Shown: piece by piece, positions 34,671-42,972 of the stretch
How positions within the stretch are numbered: the first letter of the stretch is position 1
Layout of the letters: every line of letters starts with the position of its first letter
Assembly: GCF_010907035.1 (NCBI RefSeq)
Contig: NZ_QUMK01000049.1
Location: 1 to 42,972, forward strand
Length of the DNA: 42,972 nucleotides
DNA from: Rhodopseudomonas sp. BR0M22
GTDB taxonomy: Bacteria; Pseudomonadota; Alphaproteobacteria; Rhizobiales; Xanthobacteraceae
Reading direction: 5' to 3'
Notes under the pieces: model-generated
Told to the model about the DNA's origin: nothing
Seen by the model: the letters and a program-made list of their open reading frames with translations, nothing else
Database searches by the model: none
Translations under genes and position numbers: made by a program

Positions 34671-35135
34671 ATGTCGATCGAGATTTATGTGCTGTCGGAC
34701 CAGAAGCTGAATTCGATGGCGGAATGGCAGAGCGCCATCGACGCAAAGGGGTTCCCGCTACGGCTGTCGACCGCGACCCCGTTTGCAAGCAGCCACGGCG
34801 CGTTGCCCGTCGTGCTTCGCGATCGGCCGTCGGCATTCGAGTGCGATCATTGGGACGCGAAGGTCCTGATGTCCGAGACGCCGAAGGTGACGTTCGAGCG
34901 GTCATGGCGATACGCGCTCGCGTTTCGCTGGGGCGGCGACATCGACGCCGGAGTGTCCGCCTATCTGGCCGCAGCCGCCTACGCCGAGGCGACGGTCGGC
35001 CTCGTGCTCGATTGCGCGGAGGGCAAGCTGATCTCGCCGGCCCGCGCCGCCGAGGTTGCCGCTGAGCTGGATAGGAGCCGGGCGTTGATCGAGGAGGCGG
35101 TTCGGCGGGCGCTTGAAGGCTTTCGAAAGCCGTGA
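34671..35135 (+). CDS. Hypothetical protein, possible immunity protein of the upstream fragment
   Basis: 154 aa. The ATG lies one base after the preceding TGA, with GAGGGATCTGAC upstream, so translation is coupled. Cytoplasmic: no signal or membrane segment. Features: I-Y-V-L-S-D-Q-K-L-N near the start, F-E-C-D-H-W-D-A-K near residue 60, F-R-W-G-G-D-I-D-A-G near 84, and a helical end (A-E-L-D-R-S-R-A-L-I-E-E-A-V-R-R-A-L-E). The G-G-D...A-Y-A-x-A-T...D-x-x-E-G-K pattern is reminiscent of small immunity proteins next to Rhs/contact toxins, but this rests on impression and arrangement only. Confidence 0.65.
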   Translation: MSIEIYVLSDQKLNSMAEWQSAIDAKGFPLRLSTATPFASSHGALPVVLRDRPSAFECDHWDAKVLMSETPKVTFERSWRYALAFRWGGDIDAGVSAYLAAAAYAEATVGLVLDCAEGKLISPARAAEVAAELDRSRALIEEAVRRALEGFRKP

Positions 35136-35441
35136 CAGGCGAGGGCGAGGATCTCGCGAGCGGCGTTGGCGAGGGGCGCGCAGCTCGCAGACGCGGCTCT
35201 GCCGATCCGGTCCACTCAGGCAAACCGGTATCAGCGCGGAGCGGATAGCTCGTCGGACGGCTTGAGCGGAGCGGACGTCGTGGTCCGGGGATGGCGTCGT
35301 GTCGATGCGGCCTGCGCCCGATCCGGCGCGCTGGGGTGATCCATGCGAGGCCCTGCGACCTTCGGCGATCGTGCGCTCAGATCAATGCTGCGGCCTGCGG
35401 CCTTGCTAGGCTGCCGCCGCTGTCTTGAACTGGAGGTTGTC
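35136..35441. other. Gene-free stretch of 306 bases
   Basis: No supported gene. An in-frame extension of the downstream secreted-protein gene reaches back to 35343 but has no ribosome site and would bury the signal peptide. No repeat or hairpin of note was seen. Confidence 0.35.
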
Positions 35442-35954
35442 ATGATCGCGCGTCGTCGTCTCGCTGGTTTGGCTGTCGCGTTGCCCGCGCTCGCCGTAGC
35501 GGCGCTGGCGCCGCCGTCGTCCGCGCGCGCCGGGGACGGGCTCGAGCCGTATGCCCCGCTGCTGGTCGAGCTGCCGGGCTGGAAAGCCGGCAAGCTCGGC
35601 GGCCTGACGATGCAGGACGGCGGCAGCCGCATCGTGGTGGCGCAGCGCGGCTACGAGCGCGGCGAGATCCATGTCAGCGTCCAGCTGCTCGCCGGCGCGC
35701 CGGCCCAGAGCCGGCTGGCGGCCGGCGGCACCGGGATGAAGACCGAGGCCAGCCACGGCCCGGCCAACACCACCACGATCGACGGCTTCAAGGTGACGCG
35801 GACGTTCCAGGCCAGCGACAAGTCCGGCACGATCCTGATCGCGCTCGGCCCCGCCGCCGCGCTATCGCTGTCATTCAAGGGCCTCGGCGAGGACGAAGCC
35901 CTGGCGACGGCGAAAGGCTTCGACTGGACCGCGATGCGGGCGGCGGTGAAGTAG
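35442..35954 (+). CDS. Secreted protein of unknown function
   Basis: 170 aa from the ATG at 35442, with GGAGG 6 bases upstream. Signal peptide MIARRRLAGLAVALPALAVAALA...A-R-A-G. Mature part about 140 residues with alternating hydrophobic segments (S-R-I-V-V-A-Q-R-G-Y, E-I-H-V-S-V-Q-L-L-A-G-A-P, T-I-L-I-A-L-G-P-A-A-A-L-S-L-S-F-K-G-L), compatible with a small beta-rich domain; no cysteines after the signal. Family not recognised. A dispersed repeat starts 9 bases after the stop. Confidence 0.8.
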   Translation: MIARRRLAGLAVALPALAVAALAPPSSARAGDGLEPYAPLLVELPGWKAGKLGGLTMQDGGSRIVVAQRGYERGEIHVSVQLLAGAPAQSRLAAGGTGMKTEASHGPANTTTIDGFKVTRTFQASDKSGTILIALGPAAALSLSFKGLGEDEALATAKGFDWTAMRAAVK

Positions 35955-35962
35955 CGCGAGCG

Positions 35963-35993
35963 TAAGGCGGGTTAGCCGAAGGCGTAACCTGCC
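35963..35993. repeat. Partial copy of the GGCGGGTTAGCCGAAGGCG repeat
   Basis: A left-arm-only copy of the element found full-length (92 bp) at 37615-37706 and 38494-38585: T-AAGGCGGGTTAGCCGAAGGC-GTAACCTGCC. The right arm is missing, and the tacAT promoter begins 20 bases further on. Confidence 0.6.
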
Positions 35994-36012
35994 GGCGGTG
36001 CCTGAGATCGTA

Positions 36013-36041
36013 TTGACACTGTGGATACAGAGCGCGATATT
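36013..36041 (+). promoter_or_regulatory. tacAT promoter with CTGT-ACAG operator
   Basis: TTGACA (36013-36018), a 17-base spacer and GATATT (36036-36041). The expected transcription start, 6-7 bases on, coincides with the ATG at 36048, implying a leaderless mRNA. The inverted repeat CTGT-GGAT-ACAG (36019-36030) sits in the spacer, where an RHH antitoxin would block polymerase. Confidence 0.55.
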
Positions 36042-36047
36042 CTGCCC

Positions 36048-36386
36048 ATGGCAAAGACGCGTGTCGCATCCGCAAAATCCGCTCGTCGTTCCGCTGCGGC
36101 CGCAGCGGGCGGCGCGACGTCCGACGCCAAGGGCAGCATCAATCTGCGGATCGAGACCGGCACTCGCCAGCTGATCGACGATGCGGCGGCGGTGCTGGGG
36201 AAGACGCGCACGGAGTTCATGGTGGAGAGCGCCCGTCGGCAGGCGGTCGATGTGTTGCTCGATCAGCGCTTATTCACGCTCGATCCCCAACGCTATGACG
36301 CCTTCATGCAGGCGCTCGACAATCCGCCCGCGCCGGGGCCGAAGCTCAAGGCGTTGCTGCGTCGGGTCCCGGCATGGCGGACATAG
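36048..36386 (+). CDS. tacA: TacA/DUF1778 ribbon-helix-helix antitoxin
   Basis: 112 aa from the ATG at 36048; an in-frame GTG at 36021 lies inside the predicted promoter and is unlikely. An unusual Ala/Ser/Arg-rich N-terminal extension (about 28 residues) precedes the ribbon-helix-helix: S-I-N-L-R-I-E-T-G-T-R-Q-L-I-D-D-A-A-A-V-L near residue 31, then T-R-T-E-F-M-V-E-S-A-R-R-Q-A. The C-terminal tail (L-D-Q-R-L-F-T-L-D, A-F-M-Q-A-L-D-N-P-P) wraps the acetyltransferase toxin in this family. First of two genes, overlapping the toxin gene by 13 bases. Expected to neutralise TacT and repress the operon. Confidence 0.88.
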   Translation: MAKTRVASAKSARRSAAAAAGGATSDAKGSINLRIETGTRQLIDDAAAVLGKTRTEFMVESARRQAVDVLLDQRLFTLDPQRYDAFMQALDNPPAPGPKLKALLRRVPAWRT

Positions 36387-36907
36387 ACGACGCGCCAGAC
36401 CAGCCACGCTCCCGTCTGTCGGCTCCTGTTCCCCTGACGATTGCACATGATCTGTCCGCGTTCGATTGCGGCGAACCGGTGTTGAACGACTGGTTGCGCC
36501 AGCGGGCACTCAAGAACGAAAGCCGCTTCTCGCGCACCTACGTGGCGTGCGAAGGCAACAAGGTCGTCGGCTATTTCTGCGTTTCAGCGGGCGCGGTCGA
36601 GCGTGCGGCAGCGCCGGGCAAGGTCCGCCGCAACGCGCCCGACACGATCCCGGTGTCGGTGATCGGGCGACTGGCCGTCAGCCACTCCCATGCCGGAAGG
36701 GGGCTCGGCGCCGACCTGCTTTCGGACGCGCTGCGCCGGATCGCACTGGCATCGCAGAGCATCGGCATCGGCGCGGTTCTGGTTCACGCCAAGGACGATG
36801 CGGCCAAACGCTTCTATCTGCGCTGCGCCGAATTCATCGAGTATCCCGAAGACAGCCGGACGCTGTTCCTGCCGATCGAAACGGTAGTCGCAGCTTTGGG
36901 TGAGTAG
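36374..36907 (+). CDS. tacT: TacT-type GNAT acetyltransferase toxin
   Basis: 177 aa. GNAT fold with the family's lead D-L-S-A-F-D-C-G-E-P-V-L-N-D-W-L near residue 26, the strand V-I-G-R-L-A-V near 95, and the acetyl-CoA loop H-A-G-R-G-L-G-A-D-L-L near 105. The likely catalytic tyrosine is in K-R-F-Y-L-R-C-A-E-F near 146, and the ending D-S-R-T-L-F-L-P-I is characteristic. Known relatives acetylate the amino acid on charged tRNAs and stop translation. ATG overlaps the antitoxin gene by 13 bases. Its stop codon lies within the first bases of an inverted repeat element (36904-36982). Confidence 0.9.
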   Translation: MADIDDAPDQPRSRLSAPVPLTIAHDLSAFDCGEPVLNDWLRQRALKNESRFSRTYVACEGNKVVGYFCVSAGAVERAAAPGKVRRNAPDTIPVSVIGRLAVSHSHAGRGLGADLLSDALRRIALASQSIGIGAVLVHAKDDAAKRFYLRCAEFIEYPEDSRTLFLPIETVVAALGE

Positions 36908-36982
36908 CCCGCGTGAGCGCAGCGATACGCGGGGGTGAACGAACCTGAGAGTCCCGGGTATCGCTTCGCCCACCCAGGCTAC
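36904..36982. repeat. Inverted-repeat intergenic element (GTAGCCYGSGTGRGCG type)
   Basis: Two 30-base arms in inverted orientation: 36904-36933 and 36953-36982 (left GTAGCCCGCGTGAGCGCAGC..., right, read backwards, GTAGCCTGGGTGGGCGAAGC...), with about five mismatches and a 19-base centre. The left end includes the tacT stop. The rest of 36983-37211 shows no gene and no other repeat. Confidence 0.75.
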
Positions 36983-37211
36983 GTTTGCTGCTGCGCCGTG
37001 ATGCAGCCCGTGAGCCGGCCGAGACTGATCCCGCCGCGACACGATACGTCACGCGCATGCGATGCTCGCCCTGCGCGCTCTGGTACAGATGGTGAGCTGC
37101 AAGGAAAATAGTTGGCGAGGCGGAACTGCTTGACCCTTGCGGGATCATCATACGGATGGCGTCGCGCGACTGAGCGAAGCGTCATCGGCCATGTTCAAAT
37201 AGGATGATCCG

Positions 37212-37601
37212 ATGACTCCCGCCGAACTCTCCGAGATCTACTGCGGCTACATCGCCTGCCTGAACCGGCAGGATTGGCCGAAGCTGGACCAGTTCGTCGG
37301 CGAGGATGTGTCCTACAACGGCGAGCGGGTCGGGCTGACAGGCTATCGCGATATGCTGCAGCGGGATTTTCGCGTGATCCCTGACCTACACTTTGACATC
37401 CAGTGGCTGGTGTCCGAACCGCCGCGGGTTGCGAGCCGGCTGTGGTTCGACTGCACCCCATCGGGCGAGCTGTTCGGCCTTGCCGTCAATGGCAGACGAG
37501 TCCGCTTCGCCGAAAACGTGTTCTACGCGTTTTCCGACCGCCGCATCGTGGAAGTCTGGTCGATCATCGACAAAGCCGCCGTCGCAGCGCAGCTCTCGTG
37601 A
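37212..37601 (+). CDS. SnoaL-like/ester-cyclase-family protein
   Basis: 129 aa, one NTF2-fold SnoaL-like domain. Hallmarks: Y-I-A-C-L-N-R-Q-D-W-P-K-L-D-Q-F-V near residue 13, V-S-Y-N-G-E-R-V-G-L-T-G-Y-R-D-M near 33, then P-D-L-H-F-D-I-Q-W-L-V near 57 and the end V-E-V-W-S-I-I-D-K-A. Such small proteins include ring-forming ester cyclases and many catalytic orphans; the substrate is unknown. No biosynthetic genes surround it. The 92-bp repeat begins 14 bases after the stop. Confidence 0.85.
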   Translation: MTPAELSEIYCGYIACLNRQDWPKLDQFVGEDVSYNGERVGLTGYRDMLQRDFRVIPDLHFDIQWLVSEPPRVASRLWFDCTPSGELFGLAVNGRRVRFAENVFYAFSDRRIVEVWSIIDKAAVAAQLS

Positions 37602-37614
37602 GCCGATCGCGGCT

Positions 37615-37706
37615 GTAGGGCGGGCTAACCGAAGGCGTAACCCGCCGGGCGGCGGGCGGGCTTGTCGCGGTGAAGGGGCGGATTACGCTACGCCAATCCG
37701 CCCTAC
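37615..37706. repeat. 92-bp repeat element, left copy
   Basis: Begins GTAGGGCGGGCTAACCGAAG and ends CCAATCCGCCCTAC, with 9-base perfect terminal inverted repeats (GTAGGGCGG/CCGCCCTAC). The internal arms are GGCGTAACCCGCC and GGCGGATTACGC. Aligns without gaps to 38494-38585 (about 19 mismatches in 92). Same orientation as that copy. Covers the last 4 bases of the AT-rich gene. Confidence 0.85.
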
Positions 37707-38446
37707 GGGCTGAGGTCGGCTGGGGTGTCAGGCGATGTGGATTCATCGTGCAGTGTTGGTAGCGTAATTCCAAACGAAGGATTGTATTTCTTAGCTTGTT
37801 CAAACGTGACAATTGGAATCCAGTATGATTTCTCATGATTTTTTCCGAAGGTATCGAAGATCGCGATTCTGATTTTTGCTTTTCCATTTCGGGGTGACGG
37901 AAAGCAGCCTCCCCAGCTTTCGGGTTGCTCAAAATAGATGACGCCGCTAATCGATTGGCCGACTCGAAGGTAAGTGTTGTTCGATTTTCCAGAAATTGAA
38001 CTTCGTTGAAGGAGGAATGGGTAAAATTTGATGTTGTCTCCAATTTTTACTTGGAAATCCTCAATCGCCATAGCGGGTTGATGGAGCCAAAACCAAAACA
38101 GTCGATATCGAAACCAAATCCAGGTGAGCGGGCGTGCGTGCCAATGATATCCAAGTTTAATGTTGTCGATGCTGGTTGCCGCGGAGCCAATGTTCGAAAT
38201 TCTTAGATATAGTGAAATTCCGGTTCGATGTGCGTCGAATCCGTTGTGTTTCTTGCCGGTGGGATATGTTGAACATAGCGTTGGCCCCTCCAGTAGGTCG
38301 ATCCTGAGTCTTGGTCGTCGTCTCAACGCGGAAAAGAGTCCGGATGCCCAAGCGGCGAATAGAGTGCAAAGAAAGGTCATAACGCTGACAACGCCTTGGT
38401 TGTCGTTGAGCCATTTGACGAAATCGTTGGACATCTCGTTTCCCAT
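37703..38446 (-). CDS. AT-rich hypothetical membrane-anchored protein
   Basis: 247 aa. An N-terminal hydrophobic helix (about residues 20-38, V-S-V-M-T-F-L-C-T-L-F-A-A-W-A-S-G-L-F) is followed by basic R-R-R-P-R-L-R and a largely beta, aromatic-rich domain (L-G-Y-H-W-H-A-R-P-L-T-W-I-W-F-R-Y-R-L-F-W-F-W near 100-120). Base composition is far lower in GC (about 40-45%) than all neighbours. Start ATG 38446; a second ATG four codons in is possible. Two 92-bp direct repeats bracket it. No family recognised; probably recently acquired. Confidence 0.75.
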   Translation of the reverse strand: MGNEMSNDFVKWLNDNQGVVSVMTFLCTLFAAWASGLFSALRRRPRLRIDLLEGPTLCSTYPTGKKHNGFDAHRTGISLYLRISNIGSAATSIDNIKLGYHWHARPLTWIWFRYRLFWFWLHQPAMAIEDFQVKIGDNIKFYPFLLQRSSISGKSNNTYLRVGQSISGVIYFEQPESWGGCFPSPRNGKAKIRIAIFDTFGKNHEKSYWIPIVTFEQAKKYNPSFGITLPTLHDESTSPDTPADLSP

Positions 38447-38493
38447 CAGATCACTCGGTGTTTCGCTTGCTCAGAGCCTTACCCCTAAGAGCC

Positions 38494-38585
38494 GTATGGC
38501 GGGTTAGCCGAAGGCGCAACCCGCCGCGCGGCGGCTGGGCTTACGTCCGTGTGGTGGCGGGTTACGCTTCGCTAATCCGCCCTGC
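38494..38585. repeat. 92-bp repeat element, right copy
   Basis: Begins GTATGGCGGGTTAGCCGAAG and ends CTAATCCGCCCTGC. Same length and orientation as the copy at 37615-37706, from which it differs at about 19 positions by hand alignment. It lies between the AT-rich gene and the HExxH gene. Confidence 0.85.
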
Positions 38586-38608
38586 GGGTTGTCCAGCCCG
38601 CACGCGCC

Positions 38609-39271
38609 CTATTCGGTCCTACGTGCGAGCTTCTTCACCCTGACCGCGAATTCTCGGCCAAAGATGACGGCGCGAATAAGCCACTTGGGCATGCCGATGT
38701 GGGCCAGTGCTTCGACGCCGCCCGACTCGTACTGCGCCTCGAGTCGGTAATCGCTGAACTCATCGGAGTTCGCGTACCAACTGAGGGTCTTCTCGATTTC
38801 TTCGCGCAGTTTGTCTTGATCAGGCAGCCGCGCAATGAATGCTAGCTCTCGTCTGAAGCAGATGGCTTCAATTCGTGCGCGTTGATCTTCCTCATATGCT
38901 ATTCCGTAGCGCTCGATCCGTGCATGAGTTGCTTCATGCACGATAGTCGATGCGATTTGCTCGGTCGTCGTGACAGGGTCAGCCAAGAAGCGTTCATCGA
39001 GCACGCACGCTTTGAGCGAGTGCACGTATTCGGCGAGGCCATGGAATGACAGGTTAACCCAGATGCGGTCGAGTTCTCTGACGACCCGAGCATGATCCAG
39101 CGGACTATGCTGCTTGATCAGATTCAGCGCTCGCTCGGCTTCATCGAATAGCTCGGAGTTTCGAATCCAGCCTCCGATCAAAACGCCATCAACTTGCCGC
39201 CATACCGATAGCGCAATTCCAAGTCTGTCGACAATGCGAGGTCGGAGGCGTTCGGGTCGTGCGTGTCGCAT
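38609..39271 (-). CDS. Putative zinc metalloprotease-like protein (HExxH)
   Basis: 220 aa. The zincin motif I-V-H-E-A-T-H-A-R-I-E-R lies near residue 112, with the following E-D-Q-R-A-R-I-E-A-I-C possibly giving the third ligand (E-x-x-A type). The N-terminal part is helical, and the C-terminal ~80 residues contain I-E-K-T-L-S-W-Y and W-L-I-R-A-V-I-F-G-R-E-F-A-V. No signal peptide, so cytoplasmic. GC is moderate, below the genome norm. Function unknown; peptidase activity is inferred from the HExxH motif only. Confidence 0.72.
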   Translation of the reverse strand: MRHARPERLRPRIVDRLGIALSVWRQVDGVLIGGWIRNSELFDEAERALNLIKQHSPLDHARVVRELDRIWVNLSFHGLAEYVHSLKACVLDERFLADPVTTTEQIASTIVHEATHARIERYGIAYEEDQRARIEAICFRRELAFIARLPDQDKLREEIEKTLSWYANSDEFSDYRLEAQYESGGVEALAHIGMPKWLIRAVIFGREFAVRVKKLARRTE

Positions 39272-39328
39272 CGGCTTTCACAGCAATCGCTTCCGCTAAG
39301 CTCGATCGAACCTCCATCGTTGGCAAGT

Positions 39329-39358
39329 AAAAGCGGCCGGGCTTTCGCCCGGCCGCTT
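39329..39358 (-). terminator. Terminator after thiC
   Basis: Perfect 12-bp stem AAGCGGCCGGGC / GCCCGGCCGCTT with loop TTTC (39331-39358). Read on the minus strand it is followed by TTTTACTTGC. It lies 67 bases past the thiC stop; a GGGTCGAGCCC-type dispersed repeat sits between them (about 39371-39393). Confidence 0.75.
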
Positions 39359-39425
39359 CGCTTCCGATGGATGCCCGGGTCGAGCCCGGGCATGACGTTT
39401 GTAGCTCGGTGAGCGCGCGCCGCCT

Positions 39426-41585
<2,160 letters not shown>

Positions 41586-42194
41586 TCACGCCTTCTCGGC
41601 GACGAAATCGAGCCAGGCGCGGACGCGGGCGTCTGGATCGGGGTTTTGCGTCACATCGCTGACCACCGCGATCGAGTCGGCGCCGGCGGCAAAAATCTCT
41701 TCGGCCTGCTCCAGCTTGATGCCGCCGATCGCGACCAGCGGGATGTTGCCGACGCGCTTCTTCCATTCGGTGATCTTCGGAATGCCCTGCGGGGCAAACC
41801 GCATCGATTTCAGCGTGGTCGGGAAGATCGGGCCGAGCGCGATGTAGTCCGGCTCGGCGGCGAGCGCGGTTTCGAGTTCGGCGTCGTCGTGGGTGGAGAG
41901 GCCGAGGGTCAGCCCGGCGCTGCGGATCTCGGAGAGGTCCGCCTCGGCGAGGTCTTCCTGGCCGAGATGCAGATGCTGGGCGCCGGCGACGATCGCGGCG
42001 CGCCAGTAGTCGTTGATGATCAGCTTGACGCTGGTGTCCTTCACCGCCGCGAGCGCGTCGGTGACGAGCTGCAGCGCGGCGCCGTCGTCGAGGTCCTTGG
42101 CGCGAAGCTGCACGGTGCCGACGCCGAGCGCGGCGAGGCGTTTGACCCACGCGATGCTGTCGACGACGGGATAGAAACGGTCAGGATACGGCAT
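41586..42194 (-). CDS. thiE: Thiamine phosphate synthase ThiE
   Basis: 202 aa. TIM-barrel enzyme joining hydroxymethylpyrimidine pyrophosphate to the thiazole phosphate to give thiamine phosphate. Seen: F-Y-P-V-V-D near residue 7, V-Q-L-R-A-K near 28, L-I-I-N-D-Y-W near 58, H-L-H-L-G-Q-E-D-L near 73, [11 protein letters not shown] near 116 and the phosphate-binding I-G-G-I near 154. Starts 14 bases inside thiG, so translation is coupled. Slightly short for the family but complete. Confidence 0.95.
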   Translation of the reverse strand: MPYPDRFYPVVDSIAWVKRLAALGVGTVQLRAKDLDDGAALQLVTDALAAVKDTSVKLIINDYWRAAIVAGAQHLHLGQEDLAEADLSEIRSAGLTLGLSTHDDAELETALAAEPDYIALGPIFPTTLKSMRFAPQGIPKITEWKKRVGNIPLVAIGGIKLEQAEEIFAAGADSIAVVSDVTQNPDPDARVRAWLDFVAEKA

Positions 42195-42963
42195 GCCAGA
42201 ACGGGGTCCCGATCACAGGGGTGGAGGGCGAAGCGAAATCGCGGGCGCCCATCAGCCCCGCTTCGTAACCAGTGCGGCCGGCTTCGACCGCGAGCTTGAA
42301 GCCGCGCGCCATCGCCACCGGGTCTTCAGCCTTGGCGATCGCGGTATTGAGCAGCACGGCGTCGTAGCCGAGCTCCATCGCTTCGGCGGCGTGGCTCGGC
42401 GCGCCGAGGCCGGCGTCGACCACCAGCGTGATATCCGGCAGCCGGTCGCGCAGCAGCTTCAGCGCGTCGCGACTGACGATGCCGCGCGCGCTGCCGATCG
42501 GCGCGGCCCACGGCATGATCACCCGGCAGCCGGCATCGACCAGCCGGAGCGCGACCGACAGATCCTCGGTGCAATAGGGAAACACCTCGAAGCCGTCCTT
42601 GATCAGGATTTGCGCGGCTTCGACCAGGCCGACCACGTCCGGCTGCAGCGTGTCGTTGTCGGCGATGACTTCGAGCTTGATCCAGTTCGTCCCGAACAAT
42701 TCGCGCGCCAGCTTGGCGGTGGTGACCGCATCGCGCACGCCGCGGCAGCCGGCGGTGTTCGGTAGCACGGTGACGCCGAGTTCGCGGATCAGCGACCAGA
42801 ACTGATCGCCGGCCTTGCCGCCCGCCGTCTCGCGCCGCAGCGACACCGTGACGATCTCGGCGCCCGACTCGCGGATCGAGTCCTGCATGATCGCCGGCGA
42901 CGGATACAGCGCGCTGCCGATCAAGAGCCGGGAGCCGAATTCGCGGTCGTAGAATTTTACCAT
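42181..42963 (-). CDS. thiG: Thiazole synthase ThiG
   Basis: 260 aa. TIM-barrel enzyme that builds thiazole phosphate from deoxyxylulose phosphate, dehydroglycine and ThiS thiocarboxylate. The Schiff-base lysine is in W-I-K-L-E-V-I-A-D near residue 96. Other hallmarks: F-G-S-R-L-L-I-G near 9, L-P-N-T-A-G-C near 67, [12 protein letters not shown] near 150, [10 protein letters not shown] near 185. ATG 42963 is 10 bases from the window edge and fits the usual M-x-x-F-Y start. thiS and thiO are expected upstream, outside the window. Confidence 0.95.
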   Translation of the reverse strand: MVKFYDREFGSRLLIGSALYPSPAIMQDSIRESGAEIVTVSLRRETAGGKAGDQFWSLIRELGVTVLPNTAGCRGVRDAVTTAKLARELFGTNWIKLEVIADNDTLQPDVVGLVEAAQILIKDGFEVFPYCTEDLSVALRLVDAGCRVIMPWAAPIGSARGIVSRDALKLLRDRLPDITLVVDAGLGAPSHAAEAMELGYDAVLLNTAIAKAEDPVAMARGFKLAVEAGRTGYEAGLMGARDFASPSTPVIGTPFWHAVS

Positions 42964-42972
42964 GTTGCCAGC

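Overview
High-GC (roughly 65%) alphaproteobacterial chromosome. Gene content and intergenic repeat style point to Rhodopseudomonas palustris or a close relative in the Bradyrhizobium family (Nitrobacteraceae); this is inference from proteins I recognise, with no database search. No tRNA, rRNA, CRISPR array or prophage was found. At most one partial transposase-like gene sits at the left edge.

Layout. 0-3.1 kb: a minus-strand vanillate O-demethylase operon, vanA - GntR/FCD regulator - vanB, with two identical TGTATACA palindromes ahead of it. 3.1-8.1 kb: a MoxR-type AAA+ ATPase and a CoxE-type VWA protein (a likely ATPase/adaptor pair) separated by a GlsB-like membrane protein and a Cache-PAS-GGDEF diguanylate cyclase. 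8.2-9.7 kb: two rhodanese-fold sulfur transferases. 9.7-12.6 kb: a proline-rich membrane-anchored protein, an L,D-transpeptidase and a small unknown. 12.8-14.5 kb: the ABC-F translation factor EttA. 14.5-15.4 kb: a BrnTA toxin-antitoxin locus beside a decayed PIN-domain fragment. 15.4-18.2 kb: trans-aconitate methyltransferase, a UPF0114 membrane protein and a TTG-started lytic transglycosylase. 18.3-19.2 kb: two paralogous small secreted proteins. 19.5-20.4 kb: bacterioferritin-associated ferredoxin and bacterioferritin, the latter behind an Irr-type iron control element. 20.4-22.8 kb: a lipoprotein and a chemoreceptor. 23.1-26.6 kb: a DUF1800/DUF1501 export pair and a SOUL protein. 26.7-28.6 kb: a collagen-like protein downstream of a multi-zinc-ribbon membrane protein. 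28.9-34.0 kb: several secreted or small unknowns and an FAD monooxygenase.

34.1-39.3 kb is the most accessory-looking part. It has a coupled two-gene unit that resembles a polymorphic-toxin tail with its immunity gene, a TacAT toxin-antitoxin pair with an apparently leaderless promoter, a SnoaL-like protein, a strikingly AT-rich membrane protein bracketed by two 92-bp direct repeat copies, and an orphan HExxH protein. 39.4-43.0 kb holds thiamine genes read right to left, thiG-thiE-thiC, with a 120-bp nested inverted repeat instead of a THI-box in front of thiC.

Functionally the core is housekeeping (thiamine, iron storage, sulfur transfer, cell wall, translation) plus aromatic catabolism. 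No single large undescribed system stands out. The best candidates for new biology are the collagen-like/zinc-ribbon pair, the small secreted paralogs ending in R-V-C-D, the coupled toxin/immunity-like pair, and the repeat-bracketed AT-rich gene.
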